A stretch of 64,000 nt of DNA from the NCBI RefSeq assembly GCF_007785815.1, contig NZ_VNIM01000009.1, positions 1 through 64,000 of the forward strand. The letters run 5' to 3'. Source of the DNA: Alterirhizorhabdus solaris (lineage in GTDB: Bacteria; Pseudomonadota; Alphaproteobacteria; Sphingomonadales; Sphingomonadaceae). This document shows positions 9,799 to 18,592 of the stretch, in pieces. The number at the start of each line of letters is the position of its first letter. Within the stretch, counting starts at the first letter, position 1. A program made the translations under genes and the position numbers. The notes beneath the pieces were generated by a model. It saw only the letters and a program-made list of their open reading frames with translations, was not told where the DNA came from and did no database searches.

Positions 9799-9934
9799 CG
9801 CTCATCCTGAGGAGGGGCCGAGCTTGCCGAAGCATGTCCTGAGCCACGCCGAAGGGACCCGCCTCGAAGGACATGGCTGCCACCCTCCTTCGAGACGCCA
9901 TTCTGGCAGGCTCGATGGTTCCTCAGGATGAGCG
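9799..9934. repeat. Dispersed intergenic palindromic repeat, copy 1
   Basis: Ends are perfect 15-bp inverted repeats (CGCTCATCCTGAGGA at 9799-9813, its complement at 9920-9934). Inner segments include CTTCGAGACG and CTTGCCGAAGCATGTCCTGAG. Related copies lie at 25583-25715 and 54264-54386. It fills most of the 320-nt gap between the VOC and SDR genes; no coding function is seen. Confidence 0.75.
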
Positions 9935-9964
9935 ACCGGAGGGGCAGCCTCATGGCATCCGACC

Positions 9965-10771
9965 CTAATGATATTCCTCGCCGCCCGAGACGTTCATCGC
10001 CTCGCCGGTGACGTAGCTGGCCAGATCGGATGCGAGATAGAGGCAGGCGTTGGCGGTATCGATCGCCTGCCCGGTACGGCCGAGCGGCACACGGCCGCGA
10101 AAGCGCGTCCAATATTCTTCCATCGTCCAGCCGCGCGCGGCGGACAGGGTTTCGCGTTGCCAGTCGCCGAGATCGTTGGGGATATGGTTGGGGCAGACGG
10201 CGTTGACCGTGATGCCATGTTTGCCGAGATCGATCGCGGCCGAGCGGGTGAGGCCGACGATGCCATGCTTGGACGCGGCATAGGCCGACATCATCAAGAT
10301 GCCCGACTTCGAGGCCTGCGACCCGATCGAGATGATCCGCCCACCCTTGCCGGCGGCGATCATCGCGCGCGCGGCATGTTTGATCTCGAGGAACACGCCG
10401 CGCAGGTTGACCGCCATCAGCCGGTCCCAGTCCTCGACCGCGAACTCCTCGACCGGGCCGATCAGGTCGCCGATGCCGGCGTTGTTGACCATGATATCGA
10501 TGCTGCCGAAGCGCTCCCGGGCGAATGCGACCAGTGCTCCGATGTCTGCCTCCACCGTCACGTCCGCCGTGCGCGCGGCGGCCCTGCCACCGTTCGCCGC
10601 GATCGTCTCGACCAGCGCGGGCAGGTCGGCTTCGCCACGATCCGTCACGACGACGGCGGCGCCCGCCTCGCCGAACCGCCGGGCGATGGCGGCGCCGAGA
10701 CCGCGTGTCCCGCCCGCGCCGGTGACGATCGCCACGCTGCCGGGCAGGCCGAGCGCAGCCGCGCCGGTCAT
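9965..10771 (-). CDS. Short-chain dehydrogenase/reductase (SDR)
   Basis: 268 residues from ATG 10771, overlapping the upstream stop by 4 nt. Classical SDR: cofactor loop VTGAGGTRGLGAAIA (about residue 15), NNAG (about 100), catalytic Ser in SIGSQ, then Y-x-x-x-K in AYAASKHG, and a C-terminal VSGGEEYH. The acidic segment after the second strand (VTDRGEAD) favours NAD. It closely resembles the SDR at 24680-25516, including the SQASKSG/SQAAKSG and VSGGEE motifs, so the two are paralogues. Last gene of the operon 12756-9965. Confidence 0.9.
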   Translation of the reverse strand: MTGAAALGLPGSVAIVTGAGGTRGLGAAIARRFGEAGAAVVVTDRGEADLPALVETIAANGGRAAARTADVTVEADIGALVAFARERFGSIDIMVNNAGIGDLIGPVEEFAVEDWDRLMAVNLRGVFLEIKHAARAMIAAGKGGRIISIGSQASKSGILMMSAYAASKHGIVGLTRSAAIDLGKHGITVNAVCPNHIPNDLGDWQRETLSAARGWTMEEYWTRFRGRVPLGRTGQAIDTANACLYLASDLASYVTGEAMNVSGGEEYH

Positions 10772-11349
10772 TGCGCGAGTCCGGCGATCAGCGCCTCGCT
10801 GTCGCTGACCAGCCCGAGGCGCGGGAAGATGATTTCGAAGGCGAAGCGGTGCATCTCGGTGGAGAAGCTGCTCGTCGCATCCTCGGCGAAGAGGATCGAA
10901 TAGCCATGCTCCCATGCCGCGCGCGCCGTGGATTCCACCCCCATGTTGGTGGCGATGCCGGCCAGCACGATCTGGGTGATGCCGCGCCGGCGAAGCTGCA
11001 CGTCGAGATCGGTGCCGTGGAACGCGCCCCACTGATGCTTGCGCACCGCGATGTCGGAGGCTTCGGCCCCCAGTTCCGGCACGATCGTCACGAAGGCGGC
11101 GGGGTCGGCGGGCGCGGGAATTGCGGCGGCGTGTTTCTGGCACGGGGCATCGGCCATGTCGGCGGCCCAGCCCACGGTCACGAGGATTACCGGCAGGCGG
11201 CGGGCGCGGAACGCCTTGGCCAGCGCGGCGGCGCGCGCGACGACATCGGCGGCGGCGTGGGGCGCGGTGTCGCGGCGGGCGATGCCTTCCTGAAGATCGA
11301 TGAGGACGAGGGCGCAGTGCGTATCGAGATCGGGGGAAGATGCGGTCAC
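10768..11349 (-). CDS. Isochorismatase-fold hydrolase lacking the catalytic Cys
   Basis: 193 residues from GTG 11349, chosen because AAGGA lies 6 nt upstream and only 16 nt separate it from the methyltransferase stop. Family landmarks: LIDLQEG with the catalytic Asp, RKHQWGAFHGT with the Lys, and IATNMGVESTARAAW. Gly stands where amidases of this fold carry Cys (T-N-x-C-V); true isochorismatases also lack the Cys, and Gly variants are common. It may hydrolyse a vinyl ether or amide by a Cys-free route, or bind without hydrolysis. Third gene of the methyltransferase operon. Confidence 0.85.
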   Translation of the reverse strand: MTASSPDLDTHCALVLIDLQEGIARRDTAPHAAADVVARAAALAKAFRARRLPVILVTVGWAADMADAPCQKHAAAIPAPADPAAFVTIVPELGAEASDIAVRKHQWGAFHGTDLDVQLRRRGITQIVLAGIATNMGVESTARAAWEHGYSILFAEDATSSFSTEMHRFAFEIIFPRLGLVSDSEALIAGLAQ

Positions 11350-11365
11350 GGCAGATCCTTCGATG

Positions 11366-12499
11366 TTATTTGCGGGCGCCCGCGAGGAAGTAGCGGCCAC
11401 CACGGGTCCGGGTCTGCTCGGCGCGATAGCCGCGCTGCACGATCAGGCTTGGGGCGTAGAGGCGGAACATGGCGTCGCGGCGGAAGCCGGCCCGGTCGAA
11501 TTCCTCCTCCAGATTCATCGCGTAATAGCCGGCCATGAAAGGCTCGGCGTTGAAGTGGATGTCCCAGTCCCGCAGCGACTGATCGTAGGGATCGAGCTCG
11601 TCGAACGGCGGCGCATCGGAATGGAACATGATGCCGCCCGGCCGCAGCAGGCGGTGACATTCTGCGAACACCGCGCGCGTGGCCGCCTCGCAGGTTTCGT
11701 GCAGCAGGATCCGCGAGAAGACGAGATCGACGCTTTCGTCCGGATAGCCGGTGTGTTCGGCATTGCGCTGGCTGAACGTGACCGCCGTCTCCAGCGCCGA
11801 GGCGCGCGCGGCCCCGAACGCGAGGCACGGGCCGGACACATCGACGCCGACCACGTCCGCATCGGGAAAGGCGGCCTTGAACGGCAGCAACGTGTGGCCG
11901 ACCGTACAGCCGAGTTCGAGAATCCGCCGCGGCGCGAAATCGGGGAACGCCTGCGTCAGCCGCGCGGCGATGCTGTGGCCGACATCGTCGACCAGTGGCC
12001 CCATGGCGGCGACGCGGTGGATCGACAGCGCGCGATCATAGGTGGCGCCCGCCGCGAGCGGATGGTGCTGGCCATGATCCTCATAGCCCCCCGTCATGTT
12101 GTGCGCGTCCTGCTGGACATAGTCGGGGAAGGGGAGGGCGGGATCGATCTCGAGCGTTGCCGGGCCATTGCCCAGCGCGGCAGCGCGCTCGGCCAGTGCG
12201 TCGACCTGTCCGTCCACGATGACGCGGGAGGCATCGAAGGCCTGCCGCTGCGCCTCGGTCCGGGCGACATACCAGGCGCGGTTCGGCCCGTAGCGTCGCA
12301 TGGCGGCGGCGATCCCGCGCCAGTCGAGCGTGCGGCCCGGATCGGCCGCAAGCGCGGGGGCGACCACATCCCGGTAATGCGCGCGAAAGCCGGGGCGGAC
12401 CTCGGCCTCCAGAAAGGTCTGCAACTCGCCCCAATAGGCTTCGCGCGTCGCGTCGCCGGATCGGGGGGGCAGCATCATCGCGTGCGGCATGTCGGTCAT
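11366..12499 (-). CDS. Class I SAM-dependent methyltransferase (paralogue 1 of 2)
   Basis: 377 residues from ATG 12499 (ATGA overlap with the small gene upstream). The first 190 residues are a helical extension not found in small methyltransferases; the Rossmann domain begins at ILELGCTVGHTLLPF (motif I), with VVGVDVSG (motif II) and a core strand near VDLVFSRILLHE. A second gene at 23071-24285 has the same architecture, including the IDPALPFPDYV / LDPGLAIPRYV block before the SAM domain. Both are translationally coupled to a homologous small protein. Substrate unknown; methyl transfer is the default, but SAM-dependent enzymes doing other chemistry exist. Confidence 0.85.
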   Translation of the reverse strand: MTDMPHAMMLPPRSGDATREAYWGELQTFLEAEVRPGFRAHYRDVVAPALAADPGRTLDWRGIAAAMRRYGPNRAWYVARTEAQRQAFDASRVIVDGQVDALAERAAALGNGPATLEIDPALPFPDYVQQDAHNMTGGYEDHGQHHPLAAGATYDRALSIHRVAAMGPLVDDVGHSIAARLTQAFPDFAPRRILELGCTVGHTLLPFKAAFPDADVVGVDVSGPCLAFGAARASALETAVTFSQRNAEHTGYPDESVDLVFSRILLHETCEAATRAVFAECHRLLRPGGIMFHSDAPPFDELDPYDQSLRDWDIHFNAEPFMAGYYAMNLEEEFDRAGFRRDAMFRLYAPSLIVQRGYRAEQTRTRGGRYFLAGARK

Positions 12500-12756
12500 C
12501 GGCGTGGTGCCTGCACCCGCATCGTGCCGAAGATACGCTCGATGAAAGCGCGGCGCGCGGCCGCGAGGGATTCGGCGACACCCGGTTCGGGCACGTAGGC
12601 ATCGACATCGCCGGGGCCGAACAGGCCGTGCGCGGCCGCGAGGCGTTCCACGATGTCCAGTCGCTCGCGCAGCACCACGACCTCGGCGGAAAGCGCGGTC
12701 GTAATTTGCAGGCTGCGATCGGCTACCGTGGTGCCGATCGGCTCGTCTTGCGGCAT
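12496..12756 (-). CDS. Small helical partner protein of methyltransferase 1
   Basis: 86 residues; GGAGG lies 7 nt before ATG 12756. Predicted mostly helical, with a conserved core R-x-D-x-x-ERL-x5-G-x-x-x-x-x-x-x-AY-x-PEP shared with the 119-residue protein at 22712-23071. Both small genes touch a methyltransferase gene by a 1-4 nt overlap, so the pair is probably a complex. The helix-turn pattern vaguely recalls N-terminal segments of nitrile hydratase subunits, but I would not assign that function. First gene of an operon that faces a LysR gene and has no copy of the 20-bp palindrome. Confidence 0.75.
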   Translation of the reverse strand: MPQDEPIGTTVADRSLQITTALSAEVVVLRERLDIVERLAAAHGLFGPGDVDAYVPEPGVAESLAAARRAFIERIFGTMRVQAPRR

Positions 12757-12823
12757 GGGAACTCCTCCGTTGCCAGGCCGGATCGCATGGATCGACGGAC
12801 GACACCCATTGCCGCGACCGGGT

Positions 12824-12844
12824 TTATCGATAACTATCGGTTAT
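12824..12844. promoter_or_regulatory. Candidate LysR-type operator in divergent promoter
   Basis: Two overlapping symmetric motifs lie between the divergent small-protein and LysR genes: TTATCGATAA (12824-12833, perfect palindrome) and ATAAC-TATCG-GTTAT (12830-12844). The latter fits a LysR T-N11-A box. It touches the first LysR start codon (ATG 12843), which would allow autoregulation. Confidence 0.55.
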
Positions 12845-13763
12845 GCGTATGACCTCGATCGATCCGGCGAAGCTGCGTCACTTCGTGGCGGTGCTCGATG
12901 CGGGCACGTTCGCACTGGCGGCGCAGCGGCTCGGCATCAGCCAGCCGGCGATCAGCAAGAGCATCCGGGCGACCGAGGAGCGACTGGGCGTCCCGCTGTT
13001 CGAGCGCGGCAGGGCGGGCGCGCGGCCGACCGATCAGGCCAGGTTGCTCGCCGCTCATGCCCGGGGGATTCTCGCGGAATATGCCTTGGCCGATGCGGAA
13101 CTGCACGCGCTGGGCAAGGCGGACGCAGGCGCGCTCGCGATCGGCGCCAGCCTGAGCCTCGCGCAGTCGTTGCTGCCGGATGCGATCGCCGCCTTCCGCC
13201 GCCGCTGGCCGGATGTGGCGCTGGCGATCGATGTCGGCCTGTCCGAACCGCTGTTCGCCCGGTTGCTCGAAGGCGAACTCGATTTCGTCATCAGCGCGCC
13301 CGAGCCGGGGTTTCCGATCGACGCGCGGATCGACCGGACGTTTCTGCTGGAGGAACAGGATGCGCTCGTCGTCGGCGCGGATCACCCCCTGCTGGCAAAG
13401 GCGGAGATCGCGCTGGGCGACCTTTTGGCGTTCCCGTGGATCGTGCCGCGTCGCTCCGCGCGGATCGACCGCATCCACGCCGTCTTCGCGGCCGGCGACC
13501 TGCCGCCGCCGGCTCGGATGCTCCGCGCCGAAGCGAGTGAACTGGCGCGCGGGCTGTTGATGACGGCGCCGTTCATCTGCCTGATCGGGGCGAGCGTACT
13601 CGGTTTCGAGATCGAGACCGGGCGGCTGGCGACGCTGCCCGATCTCGGCTTCGGCTCCACCCGCCCGGCCTATCTGGCCCGTCGCCGTGGCGCGCGCCTG
13701 CGCCTGCCGGCGCGTAATCTCGCAACGCTGCTGACCGACGCGGCGAAGGGGGCGCGGCCGTAG
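12843..13763 (+). CDS. LysR-family transcriptional regulator
   Basis: 306 residues. N-terminal winged HTH (about 8-66: LRHFVAVLDAGTFALAAQRLG then SQPAISKSIRATEERLG), followed by a two-lobed periplasmic-binding-like effector domain (about 95-300). Length is normal. ATG 12843 is taken; ATG 12849 is equally possible and would keep the operator out of the coding region. It is divergent from the small-protein/methyltransferase/isochorismatase/SDR operon and is the obvious candidate activator of it. This operon is the only one in the island that relies on a visible LysR box rather than the GntR-type palindrome. Confidence 0.92.
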   Translation: MRMTSIDPAKLRHFVAVLDAGTFALAAQRLGISQPAISKSIRATEERLGVPLFERGRAGARPTDQARLLAAHARGILAEYALADAELHALGKADAGALAIGASLSLAQSLLPDAIAAFRRRWPDVALAIDVGLSEPLFARLLEGELDFVISAPEPGFPIDARIDRTFLLEEQDALVVGADHPLLAKAEIALGDLLAFPWIVPRRSARIDRIHAVFAAGDLPPPARMLRAEASELARGLLMTAPFICLIGASVLGFEIETGRLATLPDLGFGSTRPAYLARRRGARLRLPARNLATLLTDAAKGARP

Positions 13764-13784
13764 GCGCGTCCGGTCGCCTGCCCG

Positions 13785-14570
13785 TCATCCCACGATGCAT
13801 ACCGGGCATTGTTCGTCGACCTCGCCGGCGACGGCGTCGATCATCCGCGTCAGCAGTGACGCGCGGGTCGAGAGGATGCGATCGGGCGGCGGCGGCGCAT
13901 TCGTGGCGAGCGCGACCGCGCGTTTCACCGCTTCGGCCAGCGGATTGACCACCGGCACGGCGACCGCCGCCGCCACCTTGCCGGCCATCGGCGACATGCA
14001 GGTGCAGCCGAGCAGGATCGCGTCGGCGCCGTCCGCCATCGCCGCGTGGCAGGCCGCCACCACGGCGGAGAGAATGTCCGGGTCGGCGCGGTCGACGCTC
14101 GCCAGATAGCCGTCCGGCCCCGCCACGCGATCGACCACGTCCGCCGCGCCGACGTTGCGGATGCCGACGCAGCGGTCCTCATGCCCATAGGCCCGCAGCA
14201 ATCCCTCGGGCACGAAGTTCATCGCGGCGGGCCATACGGTCACGATGGCGAAGCGGCCGTGCGCGGCGGCGGCGGCCATGCCCGCCTCGCCCGACCCTGC
14301 GACCGGGATGGCGAGAGCCACCTTCAGCGCATCGAGGCCATAGTCGCCGAGGCTGTCGATCGCCACCGCATCGACGCCGCTCGCCGCCGCGCGCAGCCCC
14401 GCCTCCAGATGACCGATGGCCTGCATGTCGCGCTCCACCGGGGTCGCCGGAAACACGCCGACGCGGGACGGCCATGCGGACAGCACCGTTCCCCGGGGCA
14501 ACGCGGCGTGCAGTTCCGGCCGGATGCCCTTGCCGATGCCGGGCACGGTGCCGAGGAGGGCGATCCGCAT
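13785..14570 (-). CDS. Asp/Glu/hydantoin racemase-like protein
   Basis: 261 residues from ATG 14570. Aspartate/glutamate-racemase superfamily: a first domain with AIDSLGDYGLDALK, where the usual first catalytic Cys position (often C-x-x-D) reads S, and a second domain with LLGCTCMSP carrying the second Cys. One-Cys members include maleate isomerases and decarboxylases, so racemisation is not certain; hydantoin racemase is suggested by the neighbouring hydantoinase A/B genes. Last gene of the operon that starts at 21234; 67 nt separate it from HyuB. Confidence 0.8.
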   Translation of the reverse strand: MRIALLGTVPGIGKGIRPELHAALPRGTVLSAWPSRVGVFPATPVERDMQAIGHLEAGLRAAASGVDAVAIDSLGDYGLDALKVALAIPVAGSGEAGMAAAAAHGRFAIVTVWPAAMNFVPEGLLRAYGHEDRCVGIRNVGAADVVDRVAGPDGYLASVDRADPDILSAVVAACHAAMADGADAILLGCTCMSPMAGKVAAAVAVPVVNPLAEAVKRAVALATNAPPPPDRILSTRASLLTRMIDAVAGEVDEQCPVCIVG

Positions 14571-14637
14571 GTCATGTGGCCTTTCGGCTGACTGGAAAGG
14601 CCTGGGGCACGATAAATCGCCACGGGCCGGGAAGCGA

Positions 14638-16515
14638 TTACTCCGCCGCCTGCGCGAGCGGTTCCCAGAGGCGGGGACGCGGGGCGGGCAGCCCGGGGTC
14701 CGCCTCGCAGCGGGCGCGCAGCGTCTCGATGTCCGGGCCGAAATCGAATACCTGCACGCCACCCCGCGTGCCGCGCATCGTATCGCGCCGCGCGGTGGTG
14801 GCGGCGGTGTCCACGCTGCCGTCGCCCGCGATCACGACGCCGTAGGCTTCGGCGCCCGCGACGGTGACGAGACCCTGCTCGATCTCCCTGACGATCAGCG
14901 CGGGATCGCGATCCAGCGGATCGCCCCAGCCGCCGCCGCCCCACGTGACGAAGTGCAGCACGTCGTCCGCCTCGACTTCGAGATCCTCCACCTTGTTGCC
15001 CACGATCCGCTGCGAGCCGTTCGGCTTTTCGAGGATCTTGCGCGCACGAGCGCCCGGCAGGCCGCCGTTGACGCCCCACGGTGGCACGAACCAGCGGTCG
15101 TCGTGGATGGCGATCTTGCCCGGCTCCAGAAAGCGATAGGACATGATGATGCCGTTGCCGCCGCGATGCAGGCCCGCGCCGCCCGAATCCGCCACCGTCT
15201 CGTAGCGTTCGATCACCAGCGGGAAGTAGCGTTCGAGAAACTCGTTGGGCACATTGGTGAAGTTGGGGAACAGCGAATGGCCGTCCGGTCCGTCGCCGAG
15301 CGGGCGGCCGGGGATGCCGCCGAACCCGATCTGGAACAGCTGGAAATAGGCGCCCGCCTTGTCGAAGCCCGAGTAGAACAGATGCGGCGAGGAGGAGAAG
15401 CCGGCCGCCGTCAGGAACTCCGGCGTCTTCTGGCCGAGCAGGCCGCCGAGGATATCGAACATCCGGCCGAGTGCGTGGGTGCGGCCCGAAAGCGCCGCCG
15501 GGAAACGCGGCTTGAGCAGCGATCCTTCCGGGATCCGCACGTCGATGAGGTCGTAATAGCCGTCGTTGAACAGGATTTGCGGATCGAAGACCATGATCAT
15601 GTAGATGCCGAAGAACATCCGCATCATGTTCTCGTTGAGGAAGAAGTTGATCGACGCCGCGGACTGGGGATCGGTGCCGTCGAAATCGAGGACGACCCGG
15701 CCGTTCTCGCGCCACATCGTGCAGCGGATCTTGTACGGGCCATACCCCATGCCGTCGTCGCAGATATAGTCCTCGAAGCTGACCTTCTCCTCGCTGATCG
15801 CATTGCCGATGAGCTGGGTCATCGCGCGGTGATTGCGGGCGAGCAGTTCCTCGCAGGCGGACACGAACACGTCGTCGCCGAACCGCTCGGCGATCTCGAC
15901 GACGCGGCGGGCGGCCACTCGGCACGAGGCGATGAGTGCGTTGAGATCGGCCTTGCACCAGTCGGGTGTCCGCACCTGATGCATGATGAGCCGGATGACG
16001 TCCTCGTTATAGACGCCCTGCTTGTAGATCTTCACCGGCGGGATGCGGACGCCCTCCTGGAAGATGGAGGTGGCGTCGATCGGCATCGAGCCCGCGACCA
16101 TGCCGCCGATGTCCGACTGGTGGCCGAACATCGAGGTGTAGGCGATGAGGCGGCCATCCTTGAAGACGGGCAGCAGCACCAGCCAGTCGTTGCAATGGCT
16201 GACCGCGCCGCCGACCGAATAGGGATCGGACAGCATGATGAGGTCGCCTTCCTCCACCGTGCCGTCATACCCGTCGAGGAACGGGCCGATATAGGAGCCG
16301 AACTGGCCCACGATCATGCGGCCCTCGTGATCCGCGATGAGCGGGAAGGCATCGCCCTGCTCGCGGATGCCCGGCGACATGGCGGTGCGGACGAGCGTGG
16401 CGTCCATCTCCACGCGGGCGTTGCGCAGCGCGTTCTCGATGATGTCGAGCGTGACCGGGTCCAGCCCGATCTTTTCATAAGGCGTCTGGTTCGACTGGAT
16501 GATGCGTGCGCGCAT
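14638..16515 (-). CDS. Hydantoinase B/oxoprolinase-family subunit
   Basis: 625 residues from ATG 16515, selected because AAGGA lies 7 nt upstream; an upstream ATG at 16533 would overlap the HyuA stop region. Family landmarks are MSPGIREQGDAFPLI, GDLIMLSDPYSVGGAVSH, TDPQSAASINFFLNE, GGAGLHRGGNG and VTWGGGGWGDP. The HyuB chain pairs with HyuA in ATP-dependent opening of 5-membered lactams and imides (hydantoins, 5-oxoproline), or in acetone-carboxylase-like enzymes. Here it points to ring opening of an N-heterocycle or to carboxylation. Confidence 0.9.
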   Translation of the reverse strand: MRARIIQSNQTPYEKIGLDPVTLDIIENALRNARVEMDATLVRTAMSPGIREQGDAFPLIADHEGRMIVGQFGSYIGPFLDGYDGTVEEGDLIMLSDPYSVGGAVSHCNDWLVLLPVFKDGRLIAYTSMFGHQSDIGGMVAGSMPIDATSIFQEGVRIPPVKIYKQGVYNEDVIRLIMHQVRTPDWCKADLNALIASCRVAARRVVEIAERFGDDVFVSACEELLARNHRAMTQLIGNAISEEKVSFEDYICDDGMGYGPYKIRCTMWRENGRVVLDFDGTDPQSAASINFFLNENMMRMFFGIYMIMVFDPQILFNDGYYDLIDVRIPEGSLLKPRFPAALSGRTHALGRMFDILGGLLGQKTPEFLTAAGFSSSPHLFYSGFDKAGAYFQLFQIGFGGIPGRPLGDGPDGHSLFPNFTNVPNEFLERYFPLVIERYETVADSGGAGLHRGGNGIIMSYRFLEPGKIAIHDDRWFVPPWGVNGGLPGARARKILEKPNGSQRIVGNKVEDLEVEADDVLHFVTWGGGGWGDPLDRDPALIVREIEQGLVTVAGAEAYGVVIAGDGSVDTAATTARRDTMRGTRGGVQVFDFGPDIETLRARCEADPGLPAPRPRLWEPLAQAAE

Positions 16516-16525
16516 GGGTTGATCC

Positions 16526-18580
16526 TTATGCATCGGCCAGGGTGATGAGGATGTTGCCGACCGCATCGACAGTGCCGACGCAATCCGCCTCGATGAGCGT
16601 GGTGGAGTCCATCTCGGTGACGATGGCGGGTCCGGGGATGACGTCCTCCGCCTTCAGCCGGGCGCGGTCGTAGATGACGGCCGGCTGCATCCGGCCGTTC
16701 ATGTAGAGCTCGTGGTCGCGCAATTTGGCCGCGCCCGGATCGCCGTTGCCGACGGGCAGTTTCGCGGCCGGCAGATCGAGCGCCTGGCCGAGCGCCACGG
16801 CGCGCAGGTTCACGATCTCGTGCTCGCTGTCCATGTTGAAGGTGAAGAGGCGGCGATGCTCGTCGTCGAAGCGATCGGTGAGCGAGGCGATGCCCTTCTC
16901 GCCCAGGTCCGCCAGCGTCACCGTCATCGGCACCTCGAACGCCTGACCGGAATAGCGCACGTCCACCTCGAACTCGACGGTGATCTCGCCGGCGGCCACG
17001 CCCTCGGCCTTCAGCTCGTCGCGGATCTGCGTCTCCATTTCCGCCAGCACCGCGCCGATCGCCTCGCCGCTCGTGCGCGACGCGAGGGTGGAGAAGGAGC
17101 GCGCGGTCTCGGTCCGCATCCGCGTGGTGGCATCGCCCAGCGCGCACAGCACGCCCGGCGAGACGGGGGACACGGCCGGCCAGCTGCCCATCAGGCGGGC
17201 GACCGCGTTGACGTGCAGCGGCCCGGCGCCGCCGAAGCCCATCAGCGCGAAATCCCGCGCGTCGTAGCCCTGCTGCACCGAGATCATGCGCAGCGCGCCG
17301 AACATGTTCTCGTTGACGATGTCGATGATGCCGCGCGCGGCGGCATACAGATCGATCTTGAGGGCGTCGGCGATGGTCTGTACCGCCCGTATCGCGCCGG
17401 GCCGGTCGAGCTTGAAGGTGCCGCCGAGCAGGGCTTCCGGCAGATAGCCGAGCACCACGTTGGCATCGGTCACGGTGGGCAGCGTGCCGCCCTTGCCGTA
17501 GGCTACCGGGCCGGGCACCGCGCCCGCCGACTGCGGGCCGACGCGCAGCGCGCCGGTCAGTTCGGGCACGTAGGCGATCGAGCCGCCGCCAGCGCCGACC
17601 GTCTTCACGTCCAGCGCAGAGGCGCGGACGGCGAGATGGCCGACTTCGGTCGTCCGCACGCGGCGTGCCTCCAGGTTCTCGATCAGCGCCACGTCGGTCG
17701 GGGTGCCGCCCACGTCCAGCGTCAGGATGTTGCGGATGCCCGCATTCCTGCCGACCCAGATCGCGCCGGTGACGCCGCCCGCCGGGCCGGACATGAGCAG
17801 CGAGACGGGATGCTCCTCGGACTTTTCCGAGGTCATCAGGCCGCCGCCCGAGCGCAGGAGCGAGAGCTTGCCCGCCATGCCCGCGTCTCGCAGCTTGTCG
17901 CGCAGGCTGCGGACGTAGCGGCCGACGACGGGCCGGACGGCGGCGTTCGCCACGGTGGTGAGCGTGCGCTCATATTCCTGCATCTCGGGCAGCACGATGT
18001 GGCTGAGCGAGACGGGGATGTCGGGCATGATCTCGGCGGCAAGCTCGGCGACGCGCGCCTCGTGCGCACCGTTCAGATAGGCGTTCATCAGCGAGACGGT
18101 CAGCGCCTCGACGCCCCTGGCCTTCAGCTTTTCCAGCTGCGCGCGGATATCGGCATCGTCGAGCGGGCGCAGTTCCTGCCCCTGCGCGGTCATCCGGCCC
18201 TTGATCTCGAACGTGTCTTCCAGCGCGGCCAGCGGCTGCGGCTTAGGCCAGACGATCCACCCGGCAAGCCCGCCGGGCACGAAACTGCGCGCGATCTGCA
18301 TGATCTGGCGATAGCCCTCGGTCACGATCAGGCCGACGCGCGCGCCCTTGCCCTCCAGCACCGCATTGGTGGCGACGGTGGTGCCGTGCAGGAAGATGCC
18401 GATGTCGCTCGGCGCGATGCTCGCCGTTTCGCAGATCGCATTAAGGCCGTTCAATATGCCTTCGGAGCTGTCGTGCGGGGTCGAGGGCGTCTTGTGCCGC
18501 CAGAATGCGCCCGTATCCTCCTTGAACAGAAGGAGGTCGGTAAAGGTGCCGCCTACGTCAACGCCAAGCCGATATGCCAT
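16526..18580 (-). CDS. Hydantoinase A/oxoprolinase-family subunit
   Basis: 684 residues. N-terminal ASKHA-type ATPase motif GVDVGGTFTDLLLF (residue 6), HGTTVATNAVLEGKGARVGL (about 65), a central LTLDVGGTPTDVALI and GGAGPLHV. It supplies ATP hydrolysis to the HyuAB complex in the cytosol. Ten nt separate it from HyuB. It is preceded by the MDR oxidoreductase at 18593, 12 nt away, within one operon. Length is normal for HyuA. Confidence 0.92.
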   Translation of the reverse strand: MAYRLGVDVGGTFTDLLLFKEDTGAFWRHKTPSTPHDSSEGILNGLNAICETASIAPSDIGIFLHGTTVATNAVLEGKGARVGLIVTEGYRQIMQIARSFVPGGLAGWIVWPKPQPLAALEDTFEIKGRMTAQGQELRPLDDADIRAQLEKLKARGVEALTVSLMNAYLNGAHEARVAELAAEIMPDIPVSLSHIVLPEMQEYERTLTTVANAAVRPVVGRYVRSLRDKLRDAGMAGKLSLLRSGGGLMTSEKSEEHPVSLLMSGPAGGVTGAIWVGRNAGIRNILTLDVGGTPTDVALIENLEARRVRTTEVGHLAVRASALDVKTVGAGGGSIAYVPELTGALRVGPQSAGAVPGPVAYGKGGTLPTVTDANVVLGYLPEALLGGTFKLDRPGAIRAVQTIADALKIDLYAAARGIIDIVNENMFGALRMISVQQGYDARDFALMGFGGAGPLHVNAVARLMGSWPAVSPVSPGVLCALGDATTRMRTETARSFSTLASRTSGEAIGAVLAEMETQIRDELKAEGVAAGEITVEFEVDVRYSGQAFEVPMTVTLADLGEKGIASLTDRFDDEHRRLFTFNMDSEHEIVNLRAVALGQALDLPAAKLPVGNGDPGAAKLRDHELYMNGRMQPAVIYDRARLKAEDVIPGPAIVTEMDSTTLIEADCVGTVDAVGNILITLADA

Positions 18581-18592
18581 CGATCGTCCCTG

